This document shows, piece after piece, positions 1 through 9,293 of a stretch of 64,000 nt of DNA. The first letter of the stretch is position 1; every line of letters begins with the position of its first letter. Location: NCBI RefSeq assembly GCF_900110575.1, contig NZ_FOEF01000003.1, positions 624,602-688,601 on the forward strand, in the 5' to 3' direction. The position numbers were made by a program, and so were the translations under genes. The notes below the pieces were generated by a model. That model searched no databases, had not been told where the DNA came from, and saw nothing but the letters and a program-made list of their open reading frames with translations. Source of the DNA: Amycolatopsis saalfeldensis. Its GTDB lineage: Bacteria > Actinomycetota > Actinomycetes > Mycobacteriales > Pseudonocardiaceae.

Positions 1-1
1 A

Positions 2-190
2 GTCGTGGTGCTCGGCGGCGGGCTGTTCGAGGCGGGCGGGCTGCTGGAACGCGTCGACCGGCGGCTGGCCGGGTCGCTCGTCTTCCAGCGGCGCCCGGTG
101 CTGCGCCGTGCGGAGCTGGGTGACGAAGCCGGTTGCCTGGGCGCGGGCCTGCTGGCCGCGGAGCTGCTGGAACGGGTGGTGGCGCCGTGA
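2..190 (+). CDS. sugar kinase, C-terminal end (partial, probably ROK family)
   Basis: Only the last ~62 codons are present; the gene begins before the window. The tail has a VLGGG motif, then a segment ending GDEAGCLGAGLLA, which resembles the last glycine-rich helix of ROK-family sugar kinases. A BadF/BadG-type sugar kinase is the alternative. The stop codon overlaps the GTG start of the next gene (GTGA), so the two are translationally coupled. With the following hexose-phosphate kinase and aldolase, it is likely the first phosphorylation step of a sugar pathway. The substrate cannot be read from this fragment. Confidence 0.6.
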   Translation, partial: VVVLGGGLFEAGGLLERVDRRLAGSLVFQRRPVLRRAELGDEAGCLGAGLLAAELLERVVAP

Positions 191-1089
191 TCCTCACCGT
201 GACCCCCAACGCCGCGCTCGACGTGACGTACACAGTGGACAGTCTGGTGCCGGACGAGGTGCACCGCGTCTCGGCCGTGCGGCAGCGCGCCGGCGGCAAG
301 GGGATCAACGTCGCCCGCGTGCTGTACGCGCTGGGCGCCGACACCCGGGCGGTCGCGCTGGCCGGCGGTGCCACCGGCAGCGCCGTCGCGCAGGAGCTGG
401 CGGCTTCCGGCGTGCCCGCCGAGCTGGTCCCGATCGCCGGGGAGACCCGCCGGACCACCACCGTGCTCTCCTCCGACGACCACGCGGTCACCCTGTTCAA
501 CGAGCCCGGCCCGGTGATCACGGCGGGGGAGTGGGCGGCGCTGGCCGCCGCGGCCGCCCGGCACCGGCCGGAAGTACTGGTCTGCTCCGGCAGCCTGCCG
601 CCCGGCGCGCCGCCGGACGCGTACGCCCAGCTCGCCTCGGCCGGGATCCCGACCGTGCTCGACACTTCCGGCGACGCGTTGCTGGCCGGGCTGGCCGGAC
701 GGCCGGCCGTGGTCAAGCCGAACGCCCGGGAACTGTTCGAGGCCACCGGAATCCGCGACGTCGAGGCGGCCGCGGCCGAGCTGCGGAAGGCGGGCGCGGG
801 CGCGGTTGTCGTGTCGCTCGGCCGCGACGGCCTGCTCGCCGTCACCGCGGCCGGCACCTGGCACGCGGCGCCGCCCGCGGAGCTGAGCGGCAACGCCACC
901 GGGGCCGGTGACGCGGCCGTCGCCGGGATCGCGCTCGGGATCTGCCGGCACGAGCCGTGGCCGCAGGTGCTGCGCCGGGCCGTCGCGCTGTCCGGCGCGG
1001 CCGTGCTCGGGCCGCTGGCCGGCGACGTCGACCTCCCGCACTACCACCGAGAACACCACCGGGTCGCCGTGCGCGCCCGGGCGAGCTGA
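187..1089 (+). CDS. PfkB-family hexose-phosphate kinase (1-phosphofructokinase / tagatose-6-phosphate kinase type)
   Basis: A 300-residue ribokinase-fold kinase, close to the usual length of FruK/LacC proteins. It starts with the family's VTPNAALD motif, has GGKGINVAR at residues 36-44 (substrate side), and ends with the NATGAGD motif, whose catalytic base is Asp242. The GTG start overlaps the preceding stop codon; this removes a 5' extension that lacks similarity and places the motif at the N-terminus. The family phosphorylates fructose-1-phosphate or tagatose-6-phosphate to the 1,6-bisphosphate. It lies 10 bp before a class II aldolase that would cleave that product. Sequence alone does not separate fructose from tagatose; the surrounding DeoR and GH31 genes make tagatose plausible. 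Confidence 0.85.
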   Translation: MILTVTPNAALDVTYTVDSLVPDEVHRVSAVRQRAGGKGINVARVLYALGADTRAVALAGGATGSAVAQELAASGVPAELVPIAGETRRTTTVLSSDDHAVTLFNEPGPVITAGEWAALAAAAARHRPEVLVCSGSLPPGAPPDAYAQLASAGIPTVLDTSGDALLAGLAGRPAVVKPNARELFEATGIRDVEAAAAELRKAGAGAVVVSLGRDGLLAVTAAGTWHAAPPAELSGNATGAGDAAVAGIALGICRHEPWPQVLRRAVALSGAAVLGPLAGDVDLPHYHREHHRVAVRARAS

Positions 1090-1099
1090 GGAGGGCCAC

Positions 1100-1954
1100 A
1101 TGCCATTGGTGTCCACGGGGGACATCGTCGGCGGCGCCGTGGCGCGGCGCCGCGGCTGCGGGGCGTTCAACGCCATCCAGCTGGAGCACCTGACCGCGAT
1201 CGTGGACGGGGCGGAGGCCGCCGACGCGCCGGTGATCCTGCAGCTGAGCCAGAACGCGGTGCGCTACCACGGCGCGCTCGCCCCGGTCGGCGGCGCCGCG
1301 CTCGCCGAGGCGCGGGCGGCGGGCGTGCCCGTGGCCGTGCACCTGGACCACGCCGAATCGCGGGAGCTGGTGCGCGAGGCCGTGGACCTCGGGTTCGGCT
1401 CGGTGATGTTCGATGGGTCCACATTGGACTACGAGGCGAACGTGCGGGCGACGCGCGAGGTCGCGAAGTACTGCCACGACCACGGCGTCTGGGTGGAGGC
1501 CGAGCTGGGCGAGGTCGGCGGGAAGGACGGCGTGCACGCGCCCGGCGCCCGCACCGATCCCGGCGAGGCCGCGAAGTTCGTCGCGAACACCGGCGTGGAC
1601 GCGCTGGCCGTGGCGGTCGGCAGCTCCCACGCGATGCTGACGCGCGACGCCGCGCTCGACTTCGAGCTGATCGCCGCGTTGCACGCCGCCGTGCCGGTGC
1701 CGTTGGTGCTGCACGGTTCTTCGGGGGTGTCCGACGAGGGCCTGGCCGGCGCCGTGGCCGCCGGCATGACGAAGGTCAACATCGCCACCCAGCTCAACAA
1801 AGTGTTCACCGCCGCCGCGACGGACGACTGGCGCGAGCACCCCGAGCGCGTGGACCCCCGCCGGTACCTCGGCGCGGGCCGGGCGGCGGTGGCGGTCGAG
1901 GTGCGGCGGTTGCTGGGTGTGCTCATGCTGGGACACGCGGAAACCGCCAGGTGA
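1100..1954 (+). CDS. class II ketose-bisphosphate aldolase (fructose/tagatose-bisphosphate type)
   Basis: A 284-residue zinc aldolase that would split fructose- or tagatose-1,6-bisphosphate to DHAP and glyceraldehyde-3-phosphate in the cytosol. Visible family marks are GAFN near the N-terminus, the HLDH metal/catalytic motif at residues 81-84, GSVMFDGS (phosphate loop), the ELGEVGGK segment, HGSSG and KVNIATQL. The length is that of the short GatY/KbaY/FbaA group. The ATG at 1100 has a GAGGAGGG ribosome-binding site 6-13 bases upstream. Together with the PfkB kinase it completes the lower part of a tagatose or fructose route; the exact sugar is inferred. Confidence 0.88.
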   Translation: MPLVSTGDIVGGAVARRRGCGAFNAIQLEHLTAIVDGAEAADAPVILQLSQNAVRYHGALAPVGGAALAEARAAGVPVAVHLDHAESRELVREAVDLGFGSVMFDGSTLDYEANVRATREVAKYCHDHGVWVEAELGEVGGKDGVHAPGARTDPGEAAKFVANTGVDALAVAVGSSHAMLTRDAALDFELIAALHAAVPVPLVLHGSSGVSDEGLAGAVAAGMTKVNIATQLNKVFTAAATDDWREHPERVDPRRYLGAGRAAVAVEVRRLLGVLMLGHAETAR

Positions 1955-1983
1955 CGATTGTGCAGATTTACCGAGCGAACTTG

Positions 1984-2032
1984 TTGACAGATGCGTGAAG
2001 TCGCAGAAAACTGCGCGCTAATGCGCAGAAAC
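1984..2032 (+). promoter_or_regulatory. putative promoter and operator before the ABC importer
   Basis: A perfect -35 hexamer TTGACA lies at 1984-1989; the -10 is weak (AAAACT at 2007). The nonamer ATGCGTGAA (1991-1999) sits between them and recurs at 9442-9450, just downstream of the GH31 promoter. An inverted repeat, CTGCGC (2011-2016) with GCGCAG (2023-2028), follows. This arrangement fits a repressor site, possibly for the DeoR protein encoded at 8490, but binding is inferred. Confidence 0.4.
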
Positions 2033-2071
2033 CGGCGTTATTTCCTAGATCGGGTGGTGGCTGTGGTGGCT

Positions 2072-3523
2072 ATGCGGGTAGCACGAGGCAAGCGTTCGGA
2101 AAGGCCCGGGGACCGGCTCGCCGGGACCTCGAGGACAAAGCTGGCGGTGGCTCTCACGGCCGGGGCCGCGCTGCTGCTCGCCGGCTGCGGCGGCGGGGAC
2201 ACCGCCGCGGGCGGCACCGGTGAGAACGCGCTGCCCGGCGTCGACCAGTACCTCAACGCGCCGTGTCCCGAGCCCGGCGTCAAGCCCGCCACCGGCAAGA
2301 CGGTCGCCTACTGGTCGATGTGGACCGCCGACGAGCCGCAGGGCAAGGTGCTGCAGAAGGCGTTCAAGTGCTTCCAGGACAAGACCGGCGTGCACGTCGA
2401 CGTCCAGTGGCTCGGCCGCAAGGCCTACACGCAGAACCTGGTGCCCGCGCTGAACACCGACACCGTGCCGGACCTGTTCGACCAGGACGTCAGCAAGGTC
2501 GGCGCCGCGATCATGACCCCGGGCGGCACGCAGAGCCTCGACGACGTCTACGGGATGAAGGTCGGTGAGGGCGACAAGACGGTCAAGGACGTGCTTTCGC
2601 CCAGCTCGTACGACTTCCCACAGAACAAGGACCACGAGGGCCACAACTTCATGGTCCCGTACACCGTCCAGTCGAGTGCCTGGTGGTTCGACAAGGACAC
2701 CGCCGGCGCCGTGGCGCAGCCGAAGACGATGGACGAGCTGACCGCCCTGTTCGACAAGGCGAAGTCCGACGGCAAGGCGGCGATCAGCCTGGACGGGGAC
2801 ATCCCGTTCTACAACATGTACTTCTTCACCCAGCTCGCCGAGCGCTACGTCGGCTCCGGCGGCCTGTACAAGGCGGCCACCGACCCCACCGGCGCGGCCT
2901 GGACGTCCGACCCCGGTTTCCTCAAGGCCGCCACCGAGACCGCGAAGCTGCCGAAGTACTTCATCGACGGCTGGGACGCGGCGAAGTTCCCGCAGGTGCA
3001 GCAGCGCTGGGCGGACGGTGACTCGCGATTCCTCTACGTCGGCACCTGGGCGCCGAGCGAGACCCGCGAGTACCTCGACAAGGAGGGCGCCGGCACGAAG
3101 ATCGCGTACGGCTCCTTCCAGTTCCCGATGCCGCCGGGCGCCACGCACGACACCGTCGAGCAGATGTCCATCGGCTTCGCGGTGCCGAAGAAGGCCAAGA
3201 ACGCCGAGGCGGCCAAGGCGTTCATCGCCTACTTCCTCAACAAGGACATCCTTTCCGGCATCCCGGCCGTGGCGGACAACCTGGTGCCCCGCGCCGACCT
3301 CGCCGTGCCGGACGACCTCAAGCAGGTCAAGTCCGCGATGGACGACCCGAAGAAGGAGCACGTGCTGCAGTACGACGGGATCGACGGCATCGCCGGCGGC
3401 AAGTGGCAGACCGACGTGTTCGACCCGGCGGACCTGGCGCTGCTCAAGGGCCAGCTGAACCCGCAGCAGTTCGTCGCGCAGCTTTCGGCCAAGAGCGCCG
3501 CGTTCTGGAAGACCCAGGGCTGA
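2072..3523 (+). CDS. ABC sugar transporter, substrate-binding lipoprotein
   Basis: About 483 residues. A basic N-terminus is followed by a hydrophobic stretch and an LLLAGC lipobox with Cys39, so the protein is probably lipid-anchored on the outer face of the membrane. The body resembles family 1 extracellular solute-binding proteins (SBP_bac_1), with the usual tryptophan/aspartate-rich hinge segments such as SMWTADEPQG. I chose the ATG at 2072 because it leaves a normal n-region before the lipobox; in-frame upstream starts (1991) would add an unneeded basic extension across the putative promoter. The stop overlaps the next ATG (TGATG). It would deliver a sugar to the two permeases that follow. 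Confidence 0.85.
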   Translation: MRVARGKRSERPGDRLAGTSRTKLAVALTAGAALLLAGCGGGDTAAGGTGENALPGVDQYLNAPCPEPGVKPATGKTVAYWSMWTADEPQGKVLQKAFKCFQDKTGVHVDVQWLGRKAYTQNLVPALNTDTVPDLFDQDVSKVGAAIMTPGGTQSLDDVYGMKVGEGDKTVKDVLSPSSYDFPQNKDHEGHNFMVPYTVQSSAWWFDKDTAGAVAQPKTMDELTALFDKAKSDGKAAISLDGDIPFYNMYFFTQLAERYVGSGGLYKAATDPTGAAWTSDPGFLKAATETAKLPKYFIDGWDAAKFPQVQQRWADGDSRFLYVGTWAPSETREYLDKEGAGTKIAYGSFQFPMPPGATHDTVEQMSIGFAVPKKAKNAEAAKAFIAYFLNKDILSGIPAVADNLVPRADLAVPDDLKQVKSAMDDPKKEHVLQYDGIDGIAGGKWQTDVFDPADLALLKGQLNPQQFVAQLSAKSAAFWKTQG

Positions 3524-4473
3524 TGACGGCCGCGACTCGGGTGGTGCGGGCCCCGGCCGCCCGCGCCACCCGCGGGGCGCACCTAGGCCGCAAGCGCCGG
3601 CTGTTCTGGCCGTTCGCGGTCCCGGCTTTGGTGCTGTACCTGGCTTTCCTGGTGCTGCCGACGATCGCGACGGTGGTGCTGAGCTTCACCCACTGGGCCG
3701 GGGCCGGCGACACCCCCGAGCCCGACGGCGTGACCAACTACGTGCAGATGTGGCAGAGCGACTCGTTCCAGTACGCCTTCCGCAACACGCTGGTGTACGT
3801 CTTCCTGGGCGGCATCGGCACGTTCGCGATCGCGTTCCTGTTCACCATGGTGCTGCGGGACATGCGCGGCGGCAAGGTGATCCGGGCGATCCTGTTCTTC
3901 CCGAACATCGTCGCGCCGGTGGCACTGGGCATGTTCCTCGGCTTCGTGTTCAAGTACCAGCCGGGCAAGCAGGGCCTGGCGAACTACGTGCTGGAGCACG
4001 TCGGCGCGGACGCGGCCAAGTTCCTCGCCCCGGCCAACGTGACGGGGGTGGTGACCGCTTCGCTGATCTGGGCCAGCTCGGGCTTCTACATCACCATCCT
4101 GATGGCCGCGGTCGACCGGATCCCGCCGTACCTGTACGAGGACTCGGACCTGGCCGGGGCGTCGCCGTGGCAGAAGTTCCGCAACATCACGCTGCCGATG
4201 ACCTGGGACGTGGTCGGGGTCGCCGGGGTGCTGTGGACGATCAACGCGCTGAAGATCTTCGAGCTGGTCTTCGTGCTGGCCGGGCCGGGCACCTACGCGC
4301 CGCCGAACCAGGCGTGGACGCTCGGCATCTACGTGTTCGACCGGACCTTCGGCTCCAACGGCACCCCGGACTTCGGCGCCGCCTGTGCCTGCGCGGTCGC
4401 GATGATCGCGCTCGTGTCGGTGCTCGTGGTCCTGCTGCGCCGGTTGATGCGCCGTGACGCCATCCAGTTCTGA
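3523..4473 (+). CDS. ABC sugar transporter permease (MalF/UgpA type)
   Basis: 316 residues with about six membrane segments. The first is just after the KRRLFWPF basic patch and the last is near the C-terminus. The EAA-like loop that contacts the ATPase reads DLAGASPWQKFRNITLP. Its ATG overlaps the stop of the binding-protein gene, so the two are coupled. This is the MalF/UgpA-like half of a carbohydrate uptake (CUT1) importer, pairing with the permease that follows. Confidence 0.87.
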   Translation: MTAATRVVRAPAARATRGAHLGRKRRLFWPFAVPALVLYLAFLVLPTIATVVLSFTHWAGAGDTPEPDGVTNYVQMWQSDSFQYAFRNTLVYVFLGGIGTFAIAFLFTMVLRDMRGGKVIRAILFFPNIVAPVALGMFLGFVFKYQPGKQGLANYVLEHVGADAAKFLAPANVTGVVTASLIWASSGFYITILMAAVDRIPPYLYEDSDLAGASPWQKFRNITLPMTWDVVGVAGVLWTINALKIFELVFVLAGPGTYAPPNQAWTLGIYVFDRTFGSNGTPDFGAACACAVAMIALVSVLVVLLRRLMRRDAIQF

Positions 4474-4483
4474 GGGGGAGACC

Positions 4484-5413
4484 ATGTCCGTCACGGACGC
4501 GCCCGCGCCCGCCGCCCGCGCGGCGAAACCGGCGCGCAAGCCGCCGCGCCGGCCCAAGCCCGCGCCCGGCTCCCGGCGGCTGAGCCCGCTGCGGCTGCTC
4601 GGCTCGGCCATCGTGTGGCTGTTCACCGCCGGCAACGTGCTGGTGCTGTACTGGCTGCTGTCGGCCTCGTTCAAGACGCCGGTGGAGATCTTCACCAAGC
4701 CGTTCGCCCTGCCGTACCAGTGGTTCCACCTCGGCAAGCCGTTCCGGAACTTCGTCTACGCCTGGAACAACGCCGGGTTCGGCAACGCCGTGGTCACCAC
4801 CGTGGTGCTGGTCGGGCTCGCCACCGTCGTCACGGTCGCGGTGTCGGCCCCGGCGGCGTACGCGCTGACCCGGCTCGGCGTGCGCGGCTCCGGGCCGCTG
4901 ACCAACGTGGTGGCGATCGGCATGGGCGTGCCGTTCCAGACCGTGATCATCCCGCTGTTCGTGGTCATGAGCAAGATCCACCTGGACAACGAGTACGGCC
5001 TGTTCCTGGTCTACGTGGCGCTGTCCATCCCGTTCACCGTGTTCCTGCTGACCGGCTTCTTCCGCTCGCTGCCGGACGAGCTGGAGGAGGCCGCGGCGAT
5101 CGACGGCGCGTCCCCGCTGCGCACGTTCTTCTCGGTGATGCTGCCGCTGGCGCGCGGCGGGCTGATCACCGCGCTGACGCTCAACGCGATCGGGCTGTGG
5201 AACGAGACCCTGCTCGCGATCGTGTTCCTCAAGGACCAGGCGCACTTCACGCTTTCGCGCGCGCTGTTCACCTTCTACGGCGCGGCCAGCTACCAGTCGG
5301 AGTACGGCGGCCTGATCGCCGGCGTCGCCATCGTGGTGCTGCCGATGCTCGTGCTCTACCTCGTGCTCGCCCGCCGGATCATCACCGGACTCACCCTCGG
5401 CGCCGGAAAGTAA
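4484..5413 (+). CDS. ABC sugar transporter permease (MalG/UgpE type)
   Basis: 309 residues. A long proline/lysine/arginine-rich cytoplasmic N-terminus (residues ~1-37) precedes about six membrane helices. The coupling loop ELEEAAAIDGASPLRTFF is a clear EAA motif, followed by LP in the usual place. The ATG has GAGGGGGAG 4-12 bases upstream. The gene lies 10 bp after the first permease and 7 bp before the ATPase. It is the second half of the CUT1 membrane pore. Confidence 0.87.
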   Translation: MSVTDAPAPAARAAKPARKPPRRPKPAPGSRRLSPLRLLGSAIVWLFTAGNVLVLYWLLSASFKTPVEIFTKPFALPYQWFHLGKPFRNFVYAWNNAGFGNAVVTTVVLVGLATVVTVAVSAPAAYALTRLGVRGSGPLTNVVAIGMGVPFQTVIIPLFVVMSKIHLDNEYGLFLVYVALSIPFTVFLLTGFFRSLPDELEEAAAIDGASPLRTFFSVMLPLARGGLITALTLNAIGLWNETLLAIVFLKDQAHFTLSRALFTFYGAASYQSEYGGLIAGVAIVVLPMLVLYLVLARRIITGLTLGAGK

Positions 5414-5420
5414 GGACCCC

Positions 5421-6491
5421 ATGGCCACCGTGAGCTTCACCGACACCACGCGCTACTACGCCGGGGTCGAGCGGCCCGCCGTCGACGGGCTCGACCTGGA
5501 GATCGACGACGGCGAGTTCCTCGTCCTGGTCGGGCCGTCGGGCTGCGGCAAGTCGACCACCCTGCGGATGCTGGCCGGCCTGGAGGGCGTCGACGACGGC
5601 TCGATCCACATCGGCGAGCGCGACGTGACCGACTTGCCGCCCAAGGACCGGGACATCGCTATGGTGTTCCAGAACTACGCGCTCTACCCGCACATGAGCG
5701 TGGGCGACAACATCGGCTTCCACCTGAAGATCGCCAAGATGGCGAAGGCCGAGCGGGACCGCCGCGTCCGCGAGGCGGCCGAGCTGCTCGACCTCACCGA
5801 GTACCTGGACCGCAAGCCGGCGAAGCTGTCCGGCGGCCAGCGCCAGCGGGTCGCGATGGGCCGGGCCATCGTCCGTGAGCCGAGCGTGTTCCTGATGGAC
5901 GAGCCACTGTCCAATCTGGACGCCAAACTGCGGGTGCAGACGCGCACGCAGATCGCCTCGCTGCAGCGGCGCCTGGGCATCACCACGCTGTACGTCACGC
6001 ACGACCAGGTCGAGGCCATGACCATGGGCGACCGGGTGGCGGTGCTCAAGGACGGCCTGCTGCAGCAGTGCGACACCCCGGTCGGGCTGTTCTCGCGGCC
6101 GGTGAACGTGTTCGTCGCCGGGTTCATCGGCTCGCCCGCGATGAACCTGCTCACCACCACGGTGGACGGTGAGGGCGCGCTGGTCGGCGGCACCCGGCTG
6201 AAGCTGACCCCGGCGCAGCGCGCGGCGCTGACCGGGCCCGGCATCGTCGTCGGCATCCGGCCGGAGGGCTGGGAGACCGGCGCGGAGGGGCTGGCGGCCG
6301 TGGTCGAGGTGGTCGAGGAGCTGGGCAGCGACCAGTACCTGTACTGCCGCAGCGAGACCGCCGGGGTGCTGACCGTCCGCACGCCCGGGATGGCGCCGTG
6401 GCAACGCGGGGAGAAGATCGGCCTGACGCCGAAGCCGGGTGCGGTGCACCTGTTCGACGAGGCCACCGGCGAGCGGCTGCCGGACGCATGA
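5421..6491 (+). CDS. ABC transporter ATPase, MalK/MsmK/UgpC type
   Basis: 356 residues, the normal length for sugar-importer ATPases with a C-terminal TOBE regulatory region. Motifs in order are Walker A GPSGCGKST, Q-loop FQNYALYPHMS, signature LSGGQRQRV, Walker B VFLMDEPLSNLD and switch His in YVTHDQVEA. The C-terminal third (from ~residue 235) carries TOBE-like strands. An AAGGA ribosome-binding site precedes the ATG. The stop overlaps the next start (ATGA). It powers the importer encoded just upstream. Many actinomycetes use a remote shared MsiK, so an ATPase inside the operon is informative. Confidence 0.92.
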   Translation: MATVSFTDTTRYYAGVERPAVDGLDLEIDDGEFLVLVGPSGCGKSTTLRMLAGLEGVDDGSIHIGERDVTDLPPKDRDIAMVFQNYALYPHMSVGDNIGFHLKIAKMAKAERDRRVREAAELLDLTEYLDRKPAKLSGGQRQRVAMGRAIVREPSVFLMDEPLSNLDAKLRVQTRTQIASLQRRLGITTLYVTHDQVEAMTMGDRVAVLKDGLLQQCDTPVGLFSRPVNVFVAGFIGSPAMNLLTTTVDGEGALVGGTRLKLTPAQRAALTGPGIVVGIRPEGWETGAEGLAAVVEVVEELGSDQYLYCRSETAGVLTVRTPGMAPWQRGEKIGLTPKPGAVHLFDEATGERLPDA

Positions 6492-8356
6492 CCAGCCTGA
6501 GCGTGACCACGCTGGTCCTGCCCGCGGCGGACCCGGGCCCGGAGAACCCGTTGCCACCGCTGGTGAAGCCCGCGCCGGTGCAGCAGGTGGCGAACCTCGC
6601 GGAGCTGCCCGCGGACCTGGCCGAGGGGCTGTCGTACGGGCGGCTCGACACGGTGCTGCCGTACCGGCTGCAGGACGGCTACACCCGCTCGCGCACCGAG
6701 ACCGAGCTGCCCGCGCTGGTGCTGGAGAACGACCGCCTGCGCGCGACCGTGCTGCCCTCGCTCGGCGGGCGGCTGTACTCCTTGTGGCACAAGGCGTCCG
6801 GGCGCGAGCTGCTCTACCGGAACCCGGTGTTCCAGCCCGCGAACCTGGCGCTGCGCGACGCGTGGTTCGCCGGGGGCGTCGAGTGGAACCTGGGCAGCAC
6901 CGGGCACACCGCGCAGACCTGCGCGCCGATGTTCGCCGGCCGGGTCGAGGGGCCGGGCGGCACGCCGGTGCTGCGGCTGTGGGAGTGGGAGCGCACCCGG
7001 GACCTGCCCTACCAGCTGGACTTCTCGCTGCCCGAGGGCTCGGATTTCCTGCTGGTGGGCGTGCGCGTGCGCAATCCGCACGCGCACGCGGTGCCGGTGT
7101 ACTGGTGGTCGAACATCGCCGTGACGCGGGAGCCGGAAACCCGGGTGCTCGCGCCCGCGGCCGAGGCCTGGCATTACGGCTACGGCGGGCGGCTCGACCG
7201 CGTCGCGGTGCCCGGCGAGCTGACCTACCCGGCCCGCGCGGAGGCCGCGGCGGACTACTTCTTCGAGCTGACCGGCGATACCCCGCGCTGGATCGCCGCG
7301 GTCGACGGGCGCGGGGACGGGCTCCTCCAGGCCTCGACCCGGCGGCTGCGCGGGCGGAAGCTGTTCGTCTGGGGCGAGTCCGCGGGCGGGCGGCGCTGGC
7401 AGGAGTGGCTGGCGCCGGGCGCGCCGGGCTACCTGGAGATCCAGGCCGGGCTCGCGCGGACCCAGCTGGAACACCTGCGCCTCGACGCCGGGGAATCCTG
7501 GGACTGGCTGGAGGCGTACGGCCCGGTTTCGGCCGACCCCGCCGTGGTGCACGGGCCCGACTGGGCCGCGGCCACCGGCTCGGTCCAGTCGGCCGTGCCG
7601 GTGCTCGACGAGCCGCACCGGGAGTGGCTGAAGGTGGCCGACCTGCCGCCGGAGTCCTTGCTGCACCAGGGTTCCGGATGGGGCGCGCTGGAGGTGCACC
7701 GCACGATGGCGGTGCTGCCGGGCACGCCGTTCCCGGCCGCGGCGATGGGCCCGGAGCAGGAACAGTGGCGCGCCTTGCTGGACGGCCGGCCGCCGTCCGG
7801 CTCGCCCTCGGAGGTGCCCCCGCCGACGCTCGTCGGCGCGGCGTGGGCGGACCTGCTGGAGCACGCGCCGGAGAACTGGCTGACCTGGTACCACCGCGGT
7901 GTCGCCCGGTGGGCGGCCGGTGACCACGGTGGCGCGCGGTCGGCTTGGCACGCTTCGCTGGCGGCGGCGGAAAACCCGTGGGCGCTGCGGAACCTGGCCG
8001 TCGCGTCGGCCGACCGGCGTGCGGCGGCGGAGCTGTCCGAACGCGCGTTGCGGCTGGTGCCGGACCTGCTGCCGCTGGCCGTCGAGGCCATCACCGCGCA
8101 GCTGGACGCGGACCTGCCGGAACGCGCCGCGGCGTTGCTGGAGGCATGGCAAGGCGAGCTTTCGGGACGCCTGCTCTTCCTCACCGCGCGCACCCGTCTT
8201 GCCTTGGGCGACACGGCGGGCGCCCGCGCGATTTTCGAGGCGGGCTTCGAGGTGCCCAACATCCGTGAAGGCGAGACGTCCCTTTCGGACACCTGGGCGG
8301 CGGTGGCCACGACACCGTTGCCCGCCCGGTACGACTTCCGGATGGCGCCACCGTGA
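6488..8356 (+). CDS. DUF5107-type protein with C-terminal TPR-like repeats
   Basis: 622 residues, translationally coupled to the ATPase by an ATGA overlap. The N-terminal two thirds resemble DUF5107, an aldose-epimerase-like beta-sandwich; strands around residues 75-230 include LGGRLYSLWHK and GGVEWNLG. The C-terminal part (from ~450) is alanine-rich helical sequence in tetratricopeptide style (WYHRGVARWAAGDHGGA and following). There is no signal peptide, so it is cytosolic. The family commonly sits beside carbohydrate importers in actinomycetes. Its reaction is not established; a role in handling the imported sugar or its oligomers is inferred from the operon. Confidence 0.7.
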   Translation: MTSLSVTTLVLPAADPGPENPLPPLVKPAPVQQVANLAELPADLAEGLSYGRLDTVLPYRLQDGYTRSRTETELPALVLENDRLRATVLPSLGGRLYSLWHKASGRELLYRNPVFQPANLALRDAWFAGGVEWNLGSTGHTAQTCAPMFAGRVEGPGGTPVLRLWEWERTRDLPYQLDFSLPEGSDFLLVGVRVRNPHAHAVPVYWWSNIAVTREPETRVLAPAAEAWHYGYGGRLDRVAVPGELTYPARAEAAADYFFELTGDTPRWIAAVDGRGDGLLQASTRRLRGRKLFVWGESAGGRRWQEWLAPGAPGYLEIQAGLARTQLEHLRLDAGESWDWLEAYGPVSADPAVVHGPDWAAATGSVQSAVPVLDEPHREWLKVADLPPESLLHQGSGWGALEVHRTMAVLPGTPFPAAAMGPEQEQWRALLDGRPPSGSPSEVPPPTLVGAAWADLLEHAPENWLTWYHRGVARWAAGDHGGARSAWHASLAAAENPWALRNLAVASADRRAAAELSERALRLVPDLLPLAVEAITAQLDADLPERAAALLEAWQGELSGRLLFLTARTRLALGDTAGARAIFEAGFEVPNIREGETSLSDTWAAVATTPLPARYDFRMAPP

Positions 8357-8489
8357 GCACGTGGCCGCGGGCCGTTCGGGCATGTCGCGTGCGAAGCTGC
8401 CGCCGAATGCAGCATACTGCTCGAATCAGGGGCCTTGGACGCATCCACTTGATTGAAGCGGTCCCGCGAGCAGCTAGGGAGTACCGCCG

Positions 8490-9275
8490 ATGGCCCGGCA
8501 CGAACGGTTGAGCACCCTGCTGGACATGCTCGGGCAGCGGGAGAAGATCGACGTCGAGGACGTGGCCGAGGAGCTGGACGTCTCGGCCGCCACGATCCGG
8601 CGCGATCTGGACCACCTGGCCGAGCAGCAGCTGCTCACCCGCACCCGCGGCGGCGCGGTGGCGAACGACCTCGCGTACGACCTGCCGTTGCGCTACAAGA
8701 CCGCCCGGCACGTGCCGGAGAAACAACGCATCAGCGCGGCCGCGGCGGCGCTCGTCGAACGCGGGATGGCGGTGGGGCTCAACGGCGGCACCACCACCGC
8801 CGGCGTCGCGCGCGCGTTGGCGATCCGCTCGGACCTGTCCGGGCGCGGGGACGCCTCGGGGCTGACCGTGGTGACGAACGCGCTGAACATCGCGCACGAG
8901 CTGGCCGTGCGGCCGAACGTCAAGATCGTGGTGACCGGCGGGGTCGCGCGCCCGCAGTCGTTCGAGCTGAGCGGCCCGCTCGCCACGCGGGTGCTCAGCG
9001 AGCTGACCATCGACCTGCTGTTCCTCGGCGTCGACGCGTTCGACCCGGAGGCGGGCGCTTTCGCCCACCACGAAGGCGAAGCGAGCATCAACCGGCTGAT
9101 GGTCGAGCGCGCCGAGCGGGTGGTGGCGGTGGCCGACGGCTCGAAGCTGGGCCGTCGCGCGTTCGCCCGGATCTGCCAGGTGGGCGAGGTCGACGTGCTC
9201 GTGACCGACGTCGACGCGGACCCGGCCGCGGTGAAGGCCTTCGAGGCCGCCGGGATCGAGGTCCGCGCCGTCTGA
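8490..9275 (+). CDS. DeoR-family transcriptional repressor
   Basis: 261 residues, the standard DeoR/GlpR/AgaR length. An N-terminal winged helix (residues ~3-57, with DVSAATIRRDLDHL as recognition region) precedes the sugar-phosphate-binding domain with GLNGGTTTAGVA and VVTNALNIA motifs. AGGGAG at 8476-8481 precedes the ATG. The effector is probably a phosphorylated sugar intermediate of the pathway encoded at 187-1954. It has its own 133-bp upstream region and ends at a strong terminator, so it forms a separate transcript or the last gene of the importer operon. Likely targets are the two promoters sharing ATGCGTGAA. Confidence 0.88.
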   Translation: MARHERLSTLLDMLGQREKIDVEDVAEELDVSAATIRRDLDHLAEQQLLTRTRGGAVANDLAYDLPLRYKTARHVPEKQRISAAAAALVERGMAVGLNGGTTTAGVARALAIRSDLSGRGDASGLTVVTNALNIAHELAVRPNVKIVVTGGVARPQSFELSGPLATRVLSELTIDLLFLGVDAFDPEAGAFAHHEGEASINRLMVERAERVVAVADGSKLGRRAFARICQVGEVDVLVTDVDADPAAVKAFEAAGIEVRAV

Positions 9276-9293
9276 CGGCCGGCCGGAACCCAT

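Noticed and set aside
842..1936. Long minus-strand open frame opposite the kinase and aldolase genes
   Set aside because: It is antisense to two well-supported genes, has no domain and the arginine/histidine-rich composition of a GC-rich shadow frame.
5684..8383. 899-codon minus-strand frame opposite the ATPase and DUF5107 genes
   Set aside because: Antisense to genes with clear Walker and signature motifs; no domain.
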